NCBI GenBank assembly: GCA_023142625.1
Contig: JAGLJD010000031.1
Coordinates: 1-5,409, forward strand
DNA: 5,409 bases
Reading direction: 5' to 3'
Source: Candidatus Parcubacteria bacterium
GTDB lineage: Bacteria; Patescibacteriota; Patescibacteriia; JAACEG01
The notes below the pieces were generated by a model. That model saw nothing but the letters and a program-made list of their open reading frames with translations. It had not been told where the DNA came from and made no database searches. Of this stretch, positions 5,256 to 5,409 are shown in pieces (the first letter of the stretch is position 1; the number at the start of each line of letters is the position of its first letter). The position numbers were made by a program, and so were the translations under genes.

Positions 5256-5409
5256 ATGCATGAAATTATAACTAAACTTCAAAATAGGCAGGATTTAACG
5301 CAAAACGAAGCATTTGAAATGCAGGAAGAGATAATTAGCGGGAATTTAAGCAAGGACGGAATTATAAAAATATTTGAACTGTTTGAGAAGAAAGAGATGA
5401 CAGATGAGT
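5256..5409 (+). CDS. trpD: Anthranilate phosphoribosyltransferase-like protein, N-terminal part (runs off the window)
   Basis: The first 51 codons are visible, beginning MHEIITKLQNRQDLTQNEAF. The pattern 'I..kL...qDLt..Ea..m...IisGnlS...i..ff......kemTdEe' is that of the helical N-terminal domain of family 3 glycosyltransferases. TrpD joins phosphoribosyl pyrophosphate to anthranilate, the second step of tryptophan synthesis. Pyrimidine nucleoside phosphorylases share this domain, and the catalytic domain lies outside the window, so the family is firm but the enzyme is not. The QDLTxxEA and IxSGNLS wording and the trpG-like gene upstream on the same strand favour TrpD. There is no Shine-Dalgarno sequence before the ATG; a second ATG at 5322 would remove half of the domain and is unlikely. 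Confidence 0.72.
   Translation, partial: MHEIITKLQNRQDLTQNEAFEMQEEIISGNLSKDGIIKIFELFEKKEMTDE

Noticed and set aside
149..5409. Alternative genetic code (UGA as Gly or Trp), since no TGA stop is seen
   Set aside because: Six stops are too few to judge in AT-rich DNA, the genes contain no in-frame TGA, and Trp and Gly use standard codons.

Overview
The window is AT-rich, gene-dense DNA with short intergenic gaps. It carries a DUF4143-type ATPase, a stand-alone mreB, a lipoprotein cyclophilin, and dispersed GC-richer palindromic repeats. None of the six visible gene starts has a recognisable Shine-Dalgarno sequence, and all stops seen are TAA or TAG. This look fits a Candidate Phyla Radiation (Patescibacteria, Parcubacteria-like) genome. 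That placement is an inference from gene content and style; the window holds no marker gene that fixes the taxonomy.

Layout, left to right. Bases 1-81 are the last 26 codons of a gene that looks like a PEP synthase or other PEP-utilising enzyme (swivelling phosphohistidine domain). A strong extended -10 promoter (93-120) follows and drives a complete AAA_14/DUF4143 ATPase (149-1360). Next come mreB (1465-2472, actin-like cell-shape protein), an 18-base perfect palindrome (2494-2511), and a class I glutamine amidotransferase of the TrpG/PabA type (2540-3136). Two genes then lie on the minus strand: a secreted lipoprotein peptidyl-prolyl isomerase (3153-3878), convergent with trpG, and an HhH-GPD/OGG-like DNA glycosylase-lyase of a family I know no experiment for (4003-4752). 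The 500-base stretch 4753-5255 has no gene. It holds the glycosylase promoter, a 143-base inverted-repeat element (4905-5047) and a 53-base right-half copy of the same element (5167-5219). The window ends in the first 51 codons of an anthranilate phosphoribosyltransferase-like gene (trpD, from 5256).

How the genes relate. TrpG and TrpD act in the first two steps of tryptophan synthesis from chorismate. Both are on the plus strand, but two unrelated minus-strand genes and the repeats separate them. This suggests a trp gene group that was split or is dispersed, and the nearby trpD favours TrpG over PabA for the amidotransferase. The other genes look like independent units: ATPase (own promoter), cell shape (mreB), envelope protein folding (cyclophilin) and base-excision repair (glycosylase). 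I see no CRISPR array, tRNA, rRNA, integrase or transposase. The least explained items are the glycosylase family, the repeat pair and the odd stretch inside TrpG. I do not see a clear new multi-gene system.
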